NCBI GenBank assembly: GCA_902763615.1
Contig: CACWSX010000028.1
Coordinates: 20,516-84,515, forward strand
Source: an uncultured Prevotellaceae bacterium
Lineage (GTDB): Bacteria; Bacteroidota; Bacteroidia; Bacteroidales; Bacteroidaceae
Length of the DNA stretch: 64,000 bases
Direction: 5' to 3'
Below are positions 33,330-40,623 of the stretch, in pieces (position 1 is the first letter of the stretch; every line of letters begins with the position of its first letter). Under the pieces are notes generated by a model. It was not told the DNA's origin. It did not search any database and saw nothing but the letters and a program-made list of their open reading frames with translations. Made by a program: the position numbers and the translations under genes.

Positions 33330-33362
33330 AAATCCCTCGCCACTCGGCGGGGGATTTCTTTT
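33330..33362 (+). terminator. hairpin terminator of the barrel gene
   Basis: AAATCCCTCGCC (33330-33341) pairs with GGCGGGGGATTT (33346-33357), one G-U pair, tetraloop ACTC, followed by CTTTTG. Confidence 0.85.
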
Positions 33363-33663
33363 GTGACAGGTGAGTGTTCACATGATGAACAGTGTAGAGA
33401 AACAAATGGCATTGATGTTGTGACACACGGGTTCAGACCCCCTGTGAGCAGCCCCCCTGTGAGCACGCCCTCGGAGGTCCAGCTCATCTATGCAGAGCTC
33501 GGCGAGCCGTAGAAATAAGTGCCACTAAATTTCCGATTAGAGCATTTGCCTGTACTGAAGAGAGCCACTCGCTGTTTATCGTGTGGCTCTTATTCGTATG
33601 TCCCAGATTAAGTGTCTGAGATTATTCTCAACTATCTTATTATCAATTTAGGGTTGTCAAGAC

Positions 33664-33825
33664 GGGACAAGGGGACAGGGGGACAAGGGGACAGGAACAT
33701 TTGGGAAAATGGACAAATAACTATTATTAATTAATATATATAATATATATATTATAATATATATATTATATATATTAATTTTGTCTGTCCCTCTTTATCC
33801 GTCTGTACCTTGTCCCCTTGTCCCC
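33664..33825. repeat. composite palindromic element: GGGGACA-type arms around a perfect 52-base AT palindrome
   Basis: The left arm repeats GGGACA/AGGGGACA units (33664-33693). The right arm ends CTTGTCCCCTTGTCCCC (33809-33825), its inverse. In the centre, 33729-33780 is a perfect palindrome of A and T only (26-base arms, centre between 33754 and 33755). ATGGACAAATAAC on the left and TTTTGTCTGTCCCTC on the right are also loosely inverse. The shape is that of a non-autonomous mobile or REP-type repeat; no transposase is nearby. Confidence 0.85.
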
Positions 33826-33922
33826 TTTAGATGGCTCTTCTGTGACTTGCTTTTTTTCACAAAGGCCAAGAATAACCAGAAATTTATCACAGCAAATGTG
33901 ATGCCGTTTAGAAAATAAATCG

Positions 33923-33930
33923 TATCTTTG
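33923..33930 (+). promoter_or_regulatory. promoter -7 element
   Basis: TATCTTTG, 43 bases before the start of the exported protein gene at 33973. Confidence 0.55.
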
Positions 33931-33972
33931 CAATCGAAAAGAAACATCATTCCAATAAAAACCAAGAAAGTT

Positions 33973-34659
33973 ATGAAGAAATTAGCTCTATCACTGCTCA
34001 TGCTCAGCTTGGGCCTGATGGTACAGGCACAAAGCACATGGACCTATGGCGACCACACCTATACGATGAAAGGTAATCTGACCGCCGAGAAATACAACAA
34101 TGCCGCTACAGGCGTCGTGACATTCACCAACGTACCCTCCAACTATGAGGAGTTCGAGGCCCTCTACACCCAATTTCTAGGCAAGACACCCCACGGCACA
34201 GCTGCCATGATGCCAATGGCTATGGAGATCTACGGCCGCGACCGCGAGGAAGGCCTGCGCTGTCTGCAGCTCATCAACTGGCCCAATAACGTCAACTCCG
34301 TCGTCTCACAGCTCAAGCAGAAATTCGGCACCTCACAATATGCGCCAGCCAACGACGGCTATCACCAGCGTTATCTGCCAGCCGCTGTGCTGAAAGGCGC
34401 GAAGCCAGAGAATGCCTATACGCCGAAACACCCCTATACCGTAGAGATGAAAGCCAGCGTCAACAAACATCAGGACATGACATTCGGAGGAACAGGCCGT
34501 GTGATGTACCTCTACATGATGGGTGACGGATGGGATACCCATCAGCGCGGAGTAGAGATCATCAAGCAGCCCGACAGCGAACTGCATCAGGTATTCAACT
34601 GTCCCAGCCTCTACACCCAGTGCAAGCAGATCAGAGGCGAGTGGCAAGGTCTGAAATAA
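33973..34659 (+). CDS. exported protein of unknown function
   Basis: 228 residues from ATG 33973, chosen for its signal peptide (MKKLALSLLMLSLGLMVQAQ). The frame is open 45 bases further up but that part overlaps the promoter. The mature protein has WTYGDHTYTMKGNLTAEKYN, an alpha/beta middle (MMPMAMEIYGRDREEGLRCLQLINWP) and a C-terminal part with VMYLYMMGDGWDTHQRGVEI. I do not recognise a characterised domain; it resembles an uncharacterised Prevotella family. Not a lipoprotein. It stands alone between two repeat-rich spacers. Confidence 0.75.
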   Translation: MKKLALSLLMLSLGLMVQAQSTWTYGDHTYTMKGNLTAEKYNNAATGVVTFTNVPSNYEEFEALYTQFLGKTPHGTAAMMPMAMEIYGRDREEGLRCLQLINWPNNVNSVVSQLKQKFGTSQYAPANDGYHQRYLPAAVLKGAKPENAYTPKHPYTVEMKASVNKHQDMTFGGTGRVMYLYMMGDGWDTHQRGVEIIKQPDSELHQVFNCPSLYTQCKQIRGEWQGLK

Positions 34660-35152
34660 ATGTCACATAGAGGGGGTCAGGCACCTCTGCGTCGAAGTTT
34701 AAAGGCGGGCAGTTTTAAATGATTTCTGCCTGCCTTTCGGGGTTATATTCAATGCATAGGCCCCGCATCCCTGCGAGGCCCTTAGCAAATACTAATCAAA
34801 TTTTTATTAACCATTAAAACCAAATCAAAAGCATTATGAAAAGAATCTATTATATCGTATGAAAAAGAAAACTAACTTCTATTTTTTATTTCTGATGCAA
34901 AGATACGGTGAAAAACAGTCGATTCCAAGAAAAACGCCCGATTCTTCTCAAACTTGTATGGACAAACGCCTGAATCTTGGACAAATCGCGGAAATCTGCT
35001 CGAAACTTGTCCAATAGAGCAGATAAATGACGCAACAAGATGGAATCCCAAGCAGAATCTGTCCCTTCGACTAGAACGACTAGATGCCCCATCGGCTAGA
35101 CGCTTTTTTCTGAATCTATAAACTTTATTTGTGTTGTTTTTTGGGGTAAAAA
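34660..35152. other. intergenic stretch with hairpins and a broken signal-peptide start
   Basis: AAAGGCGGGCAG (34701-34712) pairs with CTGCCTGCCTTT (34726-34737), a weak terminator for the preceding gene because no T-run follows. A second hairpin is GGCCCCGCA/TGCGAGGCC near 34759-34780. At 34836-34862 a frame MKRIYYIV followed by a stop looks like the first residues of a lost exported protein. The remaining 250 bases hold no credible gene. Confidence 0.5.
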
Positions 35153-35184
35153 TTTGGAAGTTTCAGAAATAATTCCTAACTTTG
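35153..35184 (+). promoter_or_regulatory. promoter of candidate small RNA
   Basis: TTTG (35153-35156) and TAACTTTG (35177-35184) with exactly 20 bases between them. No start codon with an open frame follows before the terminator at 35292-35317. Confidence 0.72.
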
Positions 35185-35189
35185 CACCC

Positions 35190-35317
35190 AGAATAAGTCG
35201 TGACAGGACGATGTATATGAGTAGTGCGAAGTCCCCGCCAGCATAGCATCACGCTCAGCGTAAACCTCTTTCACGCATCTGGGGCAAATTTAAAGGCATC
35301 CGTTGGGATGCCTTTTT
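35190..35317 (+). ncRNA. candidate structured small RNA, about 125 nucleotides
   Basis: The stretch lies between a consensus promoter and a strong terminator and has no open frame. A long-range stem closes it: CCCAGA (35187-35192) with TCTGGG (35278-35283), then CGTGA (35199-35203) with TCACG (35271-35275) across an internal bulge, and an inner hairpin ACGC/GCGT (35251-35261). A rod with a large central bulge of about 100 nucleotides recalls 6S-like RNAs of Bacteroidetes, but I cannot assign a family from sequence alone. Confidence 0.6.
35292..35317. terminator. terminator shared by the small RNA and the convergent gene
   Basis: GGCATCC (35295-35301) pairs with GGATGCC (35306-35312), loop GTTG, with AAA before and five T after. 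It can act on both strands; the minus-strand gene ends at 35320. Confidence 0.88.
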
Positions 35318-35319
35318 GC

Positions 35320-35739
35320 TTATAAACTGCTGATGGTGGTTATACAGTATTGTACTTTCTCCTTAGTGCGCCTTCGGACCCCAACTGTCATCTTTACTTT
35401 ACCGATGAATGACAAATCGTATTCCATAATCATCATTGCTTCGAACGGCTTCTGATTTTTATTACCTTCTTTTACTTTCCTTATTGCAACCTTCTTGGCT
35501 CCAGATAGTATGGCATCTAATTGTAACACAGCTAAGGTTGAAAGAAATGATTTGGCAGCGTGTTCACTTGTTTCGACTATTGACACCATTCTGATGTTTA
35601 TATAATCTTTTAAGGCCAAATTATATTTCCGTTGCGAAGGGTTCTTTTCTTTCCACTCCCGATAGAAATCACGAATAATGCGTTCTCGCACTCGAATGCT
35701 CTCAGTAGAATTGTCCATAGGAATTAATGTCTTCTTCAT
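35320..35739 (-). CDS. small basic protein of unknown function
   Basis: 139 residues, no signal peptide or membrane helix. It begins MKKTLIPMDNSTESIRVRER and contains REWKEKNPSQRKYNLALKDYINI, a helical middle and a C-terminal beta-rich part with VKMTVGVRRRTKEKVQYCITTI. Lys and Arg are abundant, so nucleic acid binding is possible. A full consensus promoter precedes it and it sits between two candidate RNAs, next to the restriction island. I do not recognise the family. Confidence 0.75.
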   Translation of the reverse strand: MKKTLIPMDNSTESIRVRERIIRDFYREWKEKNPSQRKYNLALKDYINIRMVSIVETSEHAAKSFLSTLAVLQLDAILSGAKKVAIRKVKEGNKNQKPFEAMMIMEYDLSFIGKVKMTVGVRRRTKEKVQYCITTISSL

Positions 35740-35772
35740 AATTGTACATTTAATGAGTTAATAAAGATACTG

Positions 35773-35804
35773 CAAAGATAGCCATTTCCCTCTTTTCTTC
35801 CAAA
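35773..35804 (-). promoter_or_regulatory. promoter for the small basic protein gene
   Basis: On the minus strand TTTG (35804-35801) and TATCTTTG (35780-35773) are 20 bases apart, 33 bases before the ATG. Confidence 0.75.
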
Positions 35805-35863
35805 TAATTCTACGATTAATTATTTTTTTTCGTCAAAAGACTGCTATTTTCCAAATTATTTAG

Positions 35864-35871
35864 TACTTTTG
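35864..35871 (+). promoter_or_regulatory. promoter -7 element before the structured stretch
   Basis: TACTTTTG fits TAnnTTTG; transcription would start near 35877. The -33 position has only a T-run, not TTTG. Confidence 0.5.
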
Positions 35872-35876
35872 CAAAT

Positions 35877-36157
35877 GCAACCATCCTGTTTGCGCATGAT
35901 TGAGGTTTAGGCATCAGGCTGCGCACGGTAGTCATAGAGAGGACAGACCGAGACGAGGTGGTGCATATTTTGCTGATAGTAAGATACATATCTTATGACT
36001 AAGGTTTGAAGTTCAAATTGTCGACCAACAAAAGATAGCGAAACCTTGGGAATAAGGTATGCCATTATGGCATACCCACCCCAATCGTTTTCGCTTAAGG
36101 GTCTTCTTGGTCGACTACCCGAACTTCGGAACTTGAGGGATTCGGGTATGCTTTTTT
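35877..36157 (+). ncRNA. candidate structured RNA of about 280 nucleotides, or first part of a restriction operon leader
   Basis: No credible frame covers this stretch. It can form a hairpin TAAGATA/TATCTTA (35979-35996) and a long nested stem: GAAGTTC (36008-36014) with GAACTTC (36121-36127), GTCGACCAA (36020-36028) with TTGGTCGAC (36107-36115), AGCGAAA (36037-36043) with TTTCGCT (36089-36095), and at the tip GGTATGCCA/TGGCATACC around TTA (36056-36076). It ends in a terminator hairpin TACCCGAA (36116-36123) with TTCGGGTA (36141-36148) and TGCTTTTTT. The terminator arm competes with the outer stem. Confidence 0.62.
36116..36157 (+). terminator. hairpin terminator
   Basis: TACCCGAA (36116-36123) pairs perfectly with TTCGGGTA (36141-36148), and TGCTTTTTT follows. 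Confidence 0.72.
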
Positions 36158-36159
36158 AT

Positions 36160-36448
36160 GTTAGGCAAACCAATAGTGATCGGAATCTATAAATTCATAA
36201 AGTCGACCAACAATATGAGAAATAGTATTAGAAATGTAATATAGACTATTGAGTCTTGAACATCCTTGATTAGGCTGTAGAAGCAGAACTACGACCTCCG
36301 CAAACACATCAGTCAGACAAGGCAACGGATGTTCGCGCTCTCCCATAGGGCGTGGACAGATCGATTGTTGTCTGATGTAGGCTGTCGTAGGCCTTGCTTC
36401 TCGCAATCACTTCCACGCCCTTCTTTCAAAACGAAAGGAGGGCTTTTT
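36160..36448 (+). promoter_or_regulatory. highly paired leader before the restriction endonuclease, with terminator and possible antiterminator
   Basis: Nested pairings: AGAAGCA (36279-36285) with TGCTTCT (36395-36401), TACGAC (36290-36295) with GTCGTA (36384-36389), ACAT (36306-36309) with ATGT (36375-36378), CAGACAA (36314-36320) with TTGTCTG (36368-36374). GGGCGTGG (36348-36355) can pair with CCACGCCC (36413-36420), which overlaps the left arm of the terminator at 36417-36448, as an antiterminator would. GAACATCC (36258-36265) can alternatively pair with GGATGTTC (36326-36333). GTCGACCAACAA recurs here (36202-36213) from the stem at 36020-36031. No TAnnTTTG promoter is visible. Confidence 0.58.
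36417..36448 (+). terminator. strong terminator 22 bases before the restriction endonuclease start
   Basis: GCCCTTCTTTC (36417-36427) pairs with GAAAGGAGGGC (36433-36443), one G-U pair, loop AAAAC, then TTTTT (36444-36448). The endonuclease ATG is at 36470. Confidence 0.85.
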
Positions 36449-36469
36449 CATGACTAAGAAAGAAGAATT

Positions 36470-38011
36470 ATGGCTGTTTCAGACGATAGAAAATATACTA
36501 AAGCATTCGTTCATACGCTTTTGGAAAGCATAAAGGGCAAAACGCTGGGTGAGGTTGATAAATCTCATCAATTTGCTCGTACCGAGAAAAGCGAAAAAAT
36601 CACTGGCATAGCAGGAGATGTTATTGAGCAGTCGGTTTTTGGATATGAACGTGATAGCAAACAGGAATGTGACATCGAGATCGATGGGGTGCTGACTGAA
36701 TTAAAAACGACAGGCGTTAGAGTTCCCAAATCAGATTTAGCTAAAGTGAAGGGAAAAGTAGGAGACGCTTATAATGTATATCTTGGTGCGAAAGAAGGTA
36801 TAAGCATTACAGGTGTTACTTTTGAACCCACGATTCAGACAGACTTTAGCACATCACATTTCTGGGAGAAGTCAGAACATCTTCTGATTGTCTTTTATGA
36901 ATATAAGTCATATGAAGCTGTTCCGGCCTCTGCATATGCTGATTTTCAAATTGTTGACTATTGTTATAACAAATTCTCTGACGAAGAACGCGCAAAGTTA
37001 TGTAATGACTGGGAGATAGTTCGCGACTATCTTCAAAATATCTATGATGAATATACGGATGTGGACGAAAGAAACCAAAATCTTATAGGTTTCACACACG
37101 TCTTGCGTCCCAATCTTCTCTTGATAGAATTAGTGCCAGCATTCAAAAAGAAATCGACGGGTACATATCAAAAACCACGTTATCGCCTGAAACAGACATT
37201 TGTTGATTATATTGTTCGTGGGCACTTTGATAAAAGCAGGGCTAATACAGAAATCTCGTTAAAAGAATCTTTCTCCAGTTTTGCTCAATTAGATTCCCGA
37301 TGTCACGCTATTTCTGCCAAATACAAAGGAAAAACATTTGCACAGCTGAAAAAGGTACTTGGTGTAGAGGCGGATATTACAGACAAGAACTTTGGCGCAC
37401 AATGCGTTCTAAAGATGTTTGACGCAGATTGTAAAAGACTAAACCAAATTTCTGATTTCACTAAAGCCGGTATCATAGCAAAGACAATCACTATTACTCC
37501 TTCAGGGAGTAGGACTGAAGACATGAAATTGAGTCATATTGACTTTGAAGAATGGTCTGACAAAGATATTGATTTCCATGATTCTGACGTGTATTCATAT
37601 TTCTGTGAACATTGCTTTCTTTGTCCTATCTTTTGTGAGCACGATAATAATGATTCTAAAAAGACCACTTTTGAAGGCTTCAAACGCTTTGCATTCGATG
37701 ACATTTTCATTGAGTCTGAAGTTAAAAGGACATGGGAAGATTCCCGCAACTTAATCCATCAAAACAAGTTGAAATGGGAGTACCTCTATGATAAGCATGG
37801 GGAAAGAAGAAGGAACAAAAGCGGTTCTTGTATGGGCGCACCTAATTTCCCCAAAAGTGCTGATTACCAAGTTTTTTTCAGAGGTGGTGCTGATGATTCA
37901 CGAGATGAAGCTAAAACAGAAGTTGTAAATGGCATAAAGATGCTCCCGCAATTTTTCTGGCTTAAAGGAACTTATATTACAAACAAATTGAAGACAATTA
38001 ATTATTTATAA
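36470..38011 (+). CDS. type II restriction endonuclease, Sau3AI/MutH family
   Basis: 513 residues. The N-terminal domain carries the MutH/Sau3AI pattern: GKTLGEV, KGxAG-type ITGIAGDVIEQSVFG, then the catalytic triad in ECDIEIDGVLTELKTTG (Asp, Glu-x-Lys, about residues 65-80). The C-terminal half (from about 265: SLKESFSSFAQLDSRCHAI... GKTFAQLKKVLG) repeats the MutH-like opening without an obvious catalytic triad, as in Sau3AI where the second domain binds DNA. The family cuts before GATC. Length agrees with Sau3AI (about 490). The methyltransferase gene starts 3 bases later. The base composition is clearly AT-richer than in neighbouring core genes, which suggests transfer. Confidence 0.9.
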   Translation: MAVSDDRKYTKAFVHTLLESIKGKTLGEVDKSHQFARTEKSEKITGIAGDVIEQSVFGYERDSKQECDIEIDGVLTELKTTGVRVPKSDLAKVKGKVGDAYNVYLGAKEGISITGVTFEPTIQTDFSTSHFWEKSEHLLIVFYEYKSYEAVPASAYADFQIVDYCYNKFSDEERAKLCNDWEIVRDYLQNIYDEYTDVDERNQNLIGFTHVLRPNLLLIELVPAFKKKSTGTYQKPRYRLKQTFVDYIVRGHFDKSRANTEISLKESFSSFAQLDSRCHAISAKYKGKTFAQLKKVLGVEADITDKNFGAQCVLKMFDADCKRLNQISDFTKAGIIAKTITITPSGSRTEDMKLSHIDFEEWSDKDIDFHDSDVYSYFCEHCFLCPIFCEHDNNDSKKTTFEGFKRFAFDDIFIESEVKRTWEDSRNLIHQNKLKWEYLYDKHGERRRNKSGSCMGAPNFPKSADYQVFFRGGADDSRDEAKTEVVNGIKMLPQFFWLKGTYITNKLKTINYL

Positions 38012-38014
38012 AAA

Positions 38015-39748
38015 ATGGCTAAACGACATATAAAAGTAGTTGAATTATTCGCTGGTGTGGGAGGTTTTCGCATTGGCCTTGAAGGAGCGTCAGATGCATA
38101 TGATACCATTTGGAACAACCAATGGGAACCATCTACACAGCATCAGGACGCATCGTTAGTATACCAGGCACGCTTTGGCAAGAAAGGCCATTGTAATAAG
38201 GATATTAATAAAGTTCCGACAACTGAAATACCTGATCATGATTTGTTGGTAGGTGGTTTTCCTTGCCAGGATTATTCTGTGGCAGCAACTTTGAGCCGAT
38301 CTGGTGGTATTGAAGGAAAAAAAGGTGTATTATGGTGGCAGATTTATCGCATCCTCAATGAAAAAGGGGATAAGCGACCAAAGTATATCTTCTTTGAGAA
38401 TGTCGATCGCCTTCTTAATTCGCCTGCTACTCAGAGAGGTCGCGACTTCGCTATTATTTTGGCATCATTATCTGATCTTGGATATGTGGTGGAATGGCGT
38501 ATTATCAATGCTGCAGACTATGGTATGCCTCAGCGTAGACGTAGAACTTATATTGTTGGCTATCAAAAGGATTCTGTTGTAGCTCAAAAATTTGAGACTA
38601 TGGAAGATTGGGTGGAATTCGATGGTGTAATGGCAAAGGCATTTGAGTTCAAGCCCAAAGAGAAAACTGTATCAGAATTTGATATTAATGGTACAATCCA
38701 AGAAGTATCTGCAGGCTTCAATAAAGGAAAAAAGGATAGTCCATTTGGCAATGCAGGTATGATGATGGACCGCCATGTTTATTCTGTGGACGCTGATCCT
38801 GTATATGATGGGCCAAGACAAACGTTAGGAGGTAACCTTATAGACGAAAAACTAGTACCAGAGGATTTCTTTATCTCAGATGAAGATTTACCAAAGTGGC
38901 AATATGAGAAAGGAGCCAAGAAGATTGAAAGGGTTTCTAAAGAAGGTTTTAAATATACATTCTCAGAAGGTGGAATGACATTCCCTGATTATCTTGATCA
39001 GCCATCAAGAACAATCATTACTGGAGAAGGTGGCACAGCTCCATCGCGTTTTAAGCATGTAGTTCAGACTCCTTCAGGTCGATATCGTCGTTTGCTTCCT
39101 ATTGAGTTGGAAAGAATGAATATGTTCCCAGACAACCATACTCTTCATCCTCAAGTTTCAGATGGTCGTCGTGCATTCCTGATGGGTAATGCTTTGGTTT
39201 GTGGAATTGTTGAAGCAATTGGCAAGAGCCTCTATCAGTTTATATATGGTGAGGCACCAGTTTCTTCAAAGCCGATTTTCATACAACGTGATGCTAGACC
39301 TATGTTGGATTTGGGACTTTTTGCTGATGAGAATAAAATATTCGTGGTTAATCGTCCCAAGAAACAATATACATTGGATAAGACAAAACATCTCTTAATA
39401 GGTGTCGTAAAGAAAGATAATGAGGAGTATTTTTTGAAAGAAGAGCCTACTAAGATTTATTATACCGGTATTTCAGGGACTTTCCCTTCTACAATAGCAC
39501 TGAATAAGCTTTATTACTTCATGCCTTACATAAAGAAGCAAGGAGTATCAGACCTGTATTTGATTCGTGTGGCTCGTGTTGGTACAAAATCTGAAGTTCA
39601 TCCAGAAACAGAAGATGAAAGACCTAGGTTAGTGTTTGAACTGGAATATCTTGAATCACTGCCTAATAAGCAATGGGTTTTCTTAGAGAAAGACAAAGAT
39701 TTTGCGTTTAAGGATACTCTTCTCGGAAAGATATTCAAAGACAAATAA
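38015..39748 (+). CDS. DNA (cytosine-5) methyltransferase with an additional C-terminal domain
   Basis: 577 residues. C5-methyltransferase motifs in order: I VVELFAGVGGFRIGLEG, IV GGFPCQDYSVA with the catalytic Cys, VI FFENVDRLL, VIII QRRRRTYIVGY, a target recognition region (about 230-340), IX RRLLPIELERMNMFP and X MGNALVCGIVEAIG (about 388). It protects the sequence cut by the preceding endonuclease, presumably GATC. About 160 residues after motif X (415-577, with KKQYTLDKTKHLLIGVV and DLYLIRVARVG) are not part of the usual fold and look beta-rich. M.Sau3AI-type enzymes are about 410 residues. Confidence 0.93.
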   Translation: MAKRHIKVVELFAGVGGFRIGLEGASDAYDTIWNNQWEPSTQHQDASLVYQARFGKKGHCNKDINKVPTTEIPDHDLLVGGFPCQDYSVAATLSRSGGIEGKKGVLWWQIYRILNEKGDKRPKYIFFENVDRLLNSPATQRGRDFAIILASLSDLGYVVEWRIINAADYGMPQRRRRTYIVGYQKDSVVAQKFETMEDWVEFDGVMAKAFEFKPKEKTVSEFDINGTIQEVSAGFNKGKKDSPFGNAGMMMDRHVYSVDADPVYDGPRQTLGGNLIDEKLVPEDFFISDEDLPKWQYEKGAKKIERVSKEGFKYTFSEGGMTFPDYLDQPSRTIITGEGGTAPSRFKHVVQTPSGRYRRLLPIELERMNMFPDNHTLHPQVSDGRRAFLMGNALVCGIVEAIGKSLYQFIYGEAPVSSKPIFIQRDARPMLDLGLFADENKIFVVNRPKKQYTLDKTKHLLIGVVKKDNEEYFLKEEPTKIYYTGISGTFPSTIALNKLYYFMPYIKKQGVSDLYLIRVARVGTKSEVHPETEDERPRLVFELEYLESLPNKQWVFLEKDKDFAFKDTLLGKIFKDK

Positions 39749-39775
39749 AAACAATGGGAGACCAGGCTTAATGAT

Positions 39776-40618
39776 ATGGACATAAAGGGCTTTATTGATT
39801 ACAACACCCGGCTATCACCGGAAAACTCAAGAAAAGCAGCCAGTTATGCTCGCGCCATAATGATTCTTGACGAGGTGTTACCGCATCAAAACGTGATTAA
39901 TCTTCACGGGCTTTCGCTCTATGACATTCCTGACGCATCCATTATCGAGGATATATTACGTTTGGTGAATGATGAGGTTAAGAAAATGAAGAATAATCAG
40001 CCGAATATTTTCGACTTTGGTAAACCAAACCAAAGAAGTTATCCGCTAAATAACTTTTGTTCAGCAGCCCTTAAGAGCCTCAAACAGTACGCTCAGTATG
40101 AGCGCGAAGTGACATTGGCGGATAGGATCGTGGCTCATGAAACAGATCCACGAACTATCTCATCAAAGCTTATTGCCCATTTCGATATATCGAAGGAAGG
40201 AGAAGACAAAGCTTCATTAACGAAACAAAGGAAGGGCCAGGATTATTTCCGAAGAATGATACTCGCAAACTATGGAGGGCGTTGTGCCCTGACGGGGATT
40301 GACATACCACAGTTGCTAATGGCAAGTCATATTATCCCTTGGGCAGACAAGACTCACAAAAAAGACCGTCTTAACCCCTGCAACGGTATTTGTCTCTCAG
40401 CACTTTATGACAAGGCATTCGACAAAGGCCTTATCACGGTTTCGCCTGATAATTACACCGTTCAGTTGTCGTCCGCTTTGCGTGAATATGAGTCACAAGA
40501 TTATTTTGACAAACATTTTGGTATCATCGAAGGACTTTCAATCTCTCTTCCAAAAGAATACAAACCCAATCGTGATTTCTTAGCATATCATAAAGATAAT
40601 GTTTTTATGGGTATATGA
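39776..40618 (+). CDS. HNH endonuclease of the restriction island
   Basis: 280 residues. The N-terminal 150 residues are helical and unrecognised. The C-terminal HNH domain starts at FRRMILANYGGRCALTGI, with MASHIIPWADKTHKKDRLNPCNGICLSALYDKAFDKGLITV holding the His, Asn and His-like positions. Such proteins occur beside type II systems as accessory or modification-dependent nucleases. It begins 27 bases after the methyltransferase and is likely in the same operon. Role in restriction is inferred from position. Confidence 0.85.
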   Translation: MDIKGFIDYNTRLSPENSRKAASYARAIMILDEVLPHQNVINLHGLSLYDIPDASIIEDILRLVNDEVKKMKNNQPNIFDFGKPNQRSYPLNNFCSAALKSLKQYAQYEREVTLADRIVAHETDPRTISSKLIAHFDISKEGEDKASLTKQRKGQDYFRRMILANYGGRCALTGIDIPQLLMASHIIPWADKTHKKDRLNPCNGICLSALYDKAFDKGLITVSPDNYTVQLSSALREYESQDYFDKHFGIIEGLSISLPKEYKPNRDFLAYHKDNVFMGI

Positions 40619-40623
40619 TGCCT

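Larger units (their letters stand above)
33305..33972. other. gene-poor spacer with terminator, hairpins and a palindromic repeat
   Basis: No credible coding frame is seen. After the terminator at 33330-33362 there are two copies of CCCCTGTGAGCA about 17 bases apart (33438-33466), a hairpin AGAGCCAC/GTGGCTCT (33561-33590), the long palindromic element at 33664-33825, and the promoter of the next gene. Confidence 0.7.

Noticed and set aside
33305-33487. Minus-strand frame of 60 codons after the barrel gene
   Set aside because: It runs through the terminator hairpin and a direct repeat (giving LTGGLLTGG), with no sign of a real protein.
34836-34862. MKRIYYIV frame as a leader peptide
   Set aside because: Only eight codons with no repeated amino acid or attenuator after it; more likely the remnant of a lost exported protein or chance.
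34886-35092. Minus-strand frame of 68 codons in the spacer before the small RNA
   Set aside because: No domain, no signal peptide and no promoter at its start; composition does not resemble neighbouring genes.
36161-36406. Minus-strand frame of 81 codons in the restriction leader
   Set aside because: No promoter, no domain, and the region is better explained by nested RNA pairings on the plus strand.
35877-36448. Retron (msr-msd) considered for the structured region
   Set aside because: No reverse transcriptase gene is in the window; the neighbouring proteins are a restriction enzyme and an unrecognised small protein.
36451-36534. Short plus-strand frame (MTKKEELWLFQTIENI...) overlapping the endonuclease start in another frame
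   Set aside because: It could be a leader peptide, but 27 codons overlapping a real gene are not enough to support a call.
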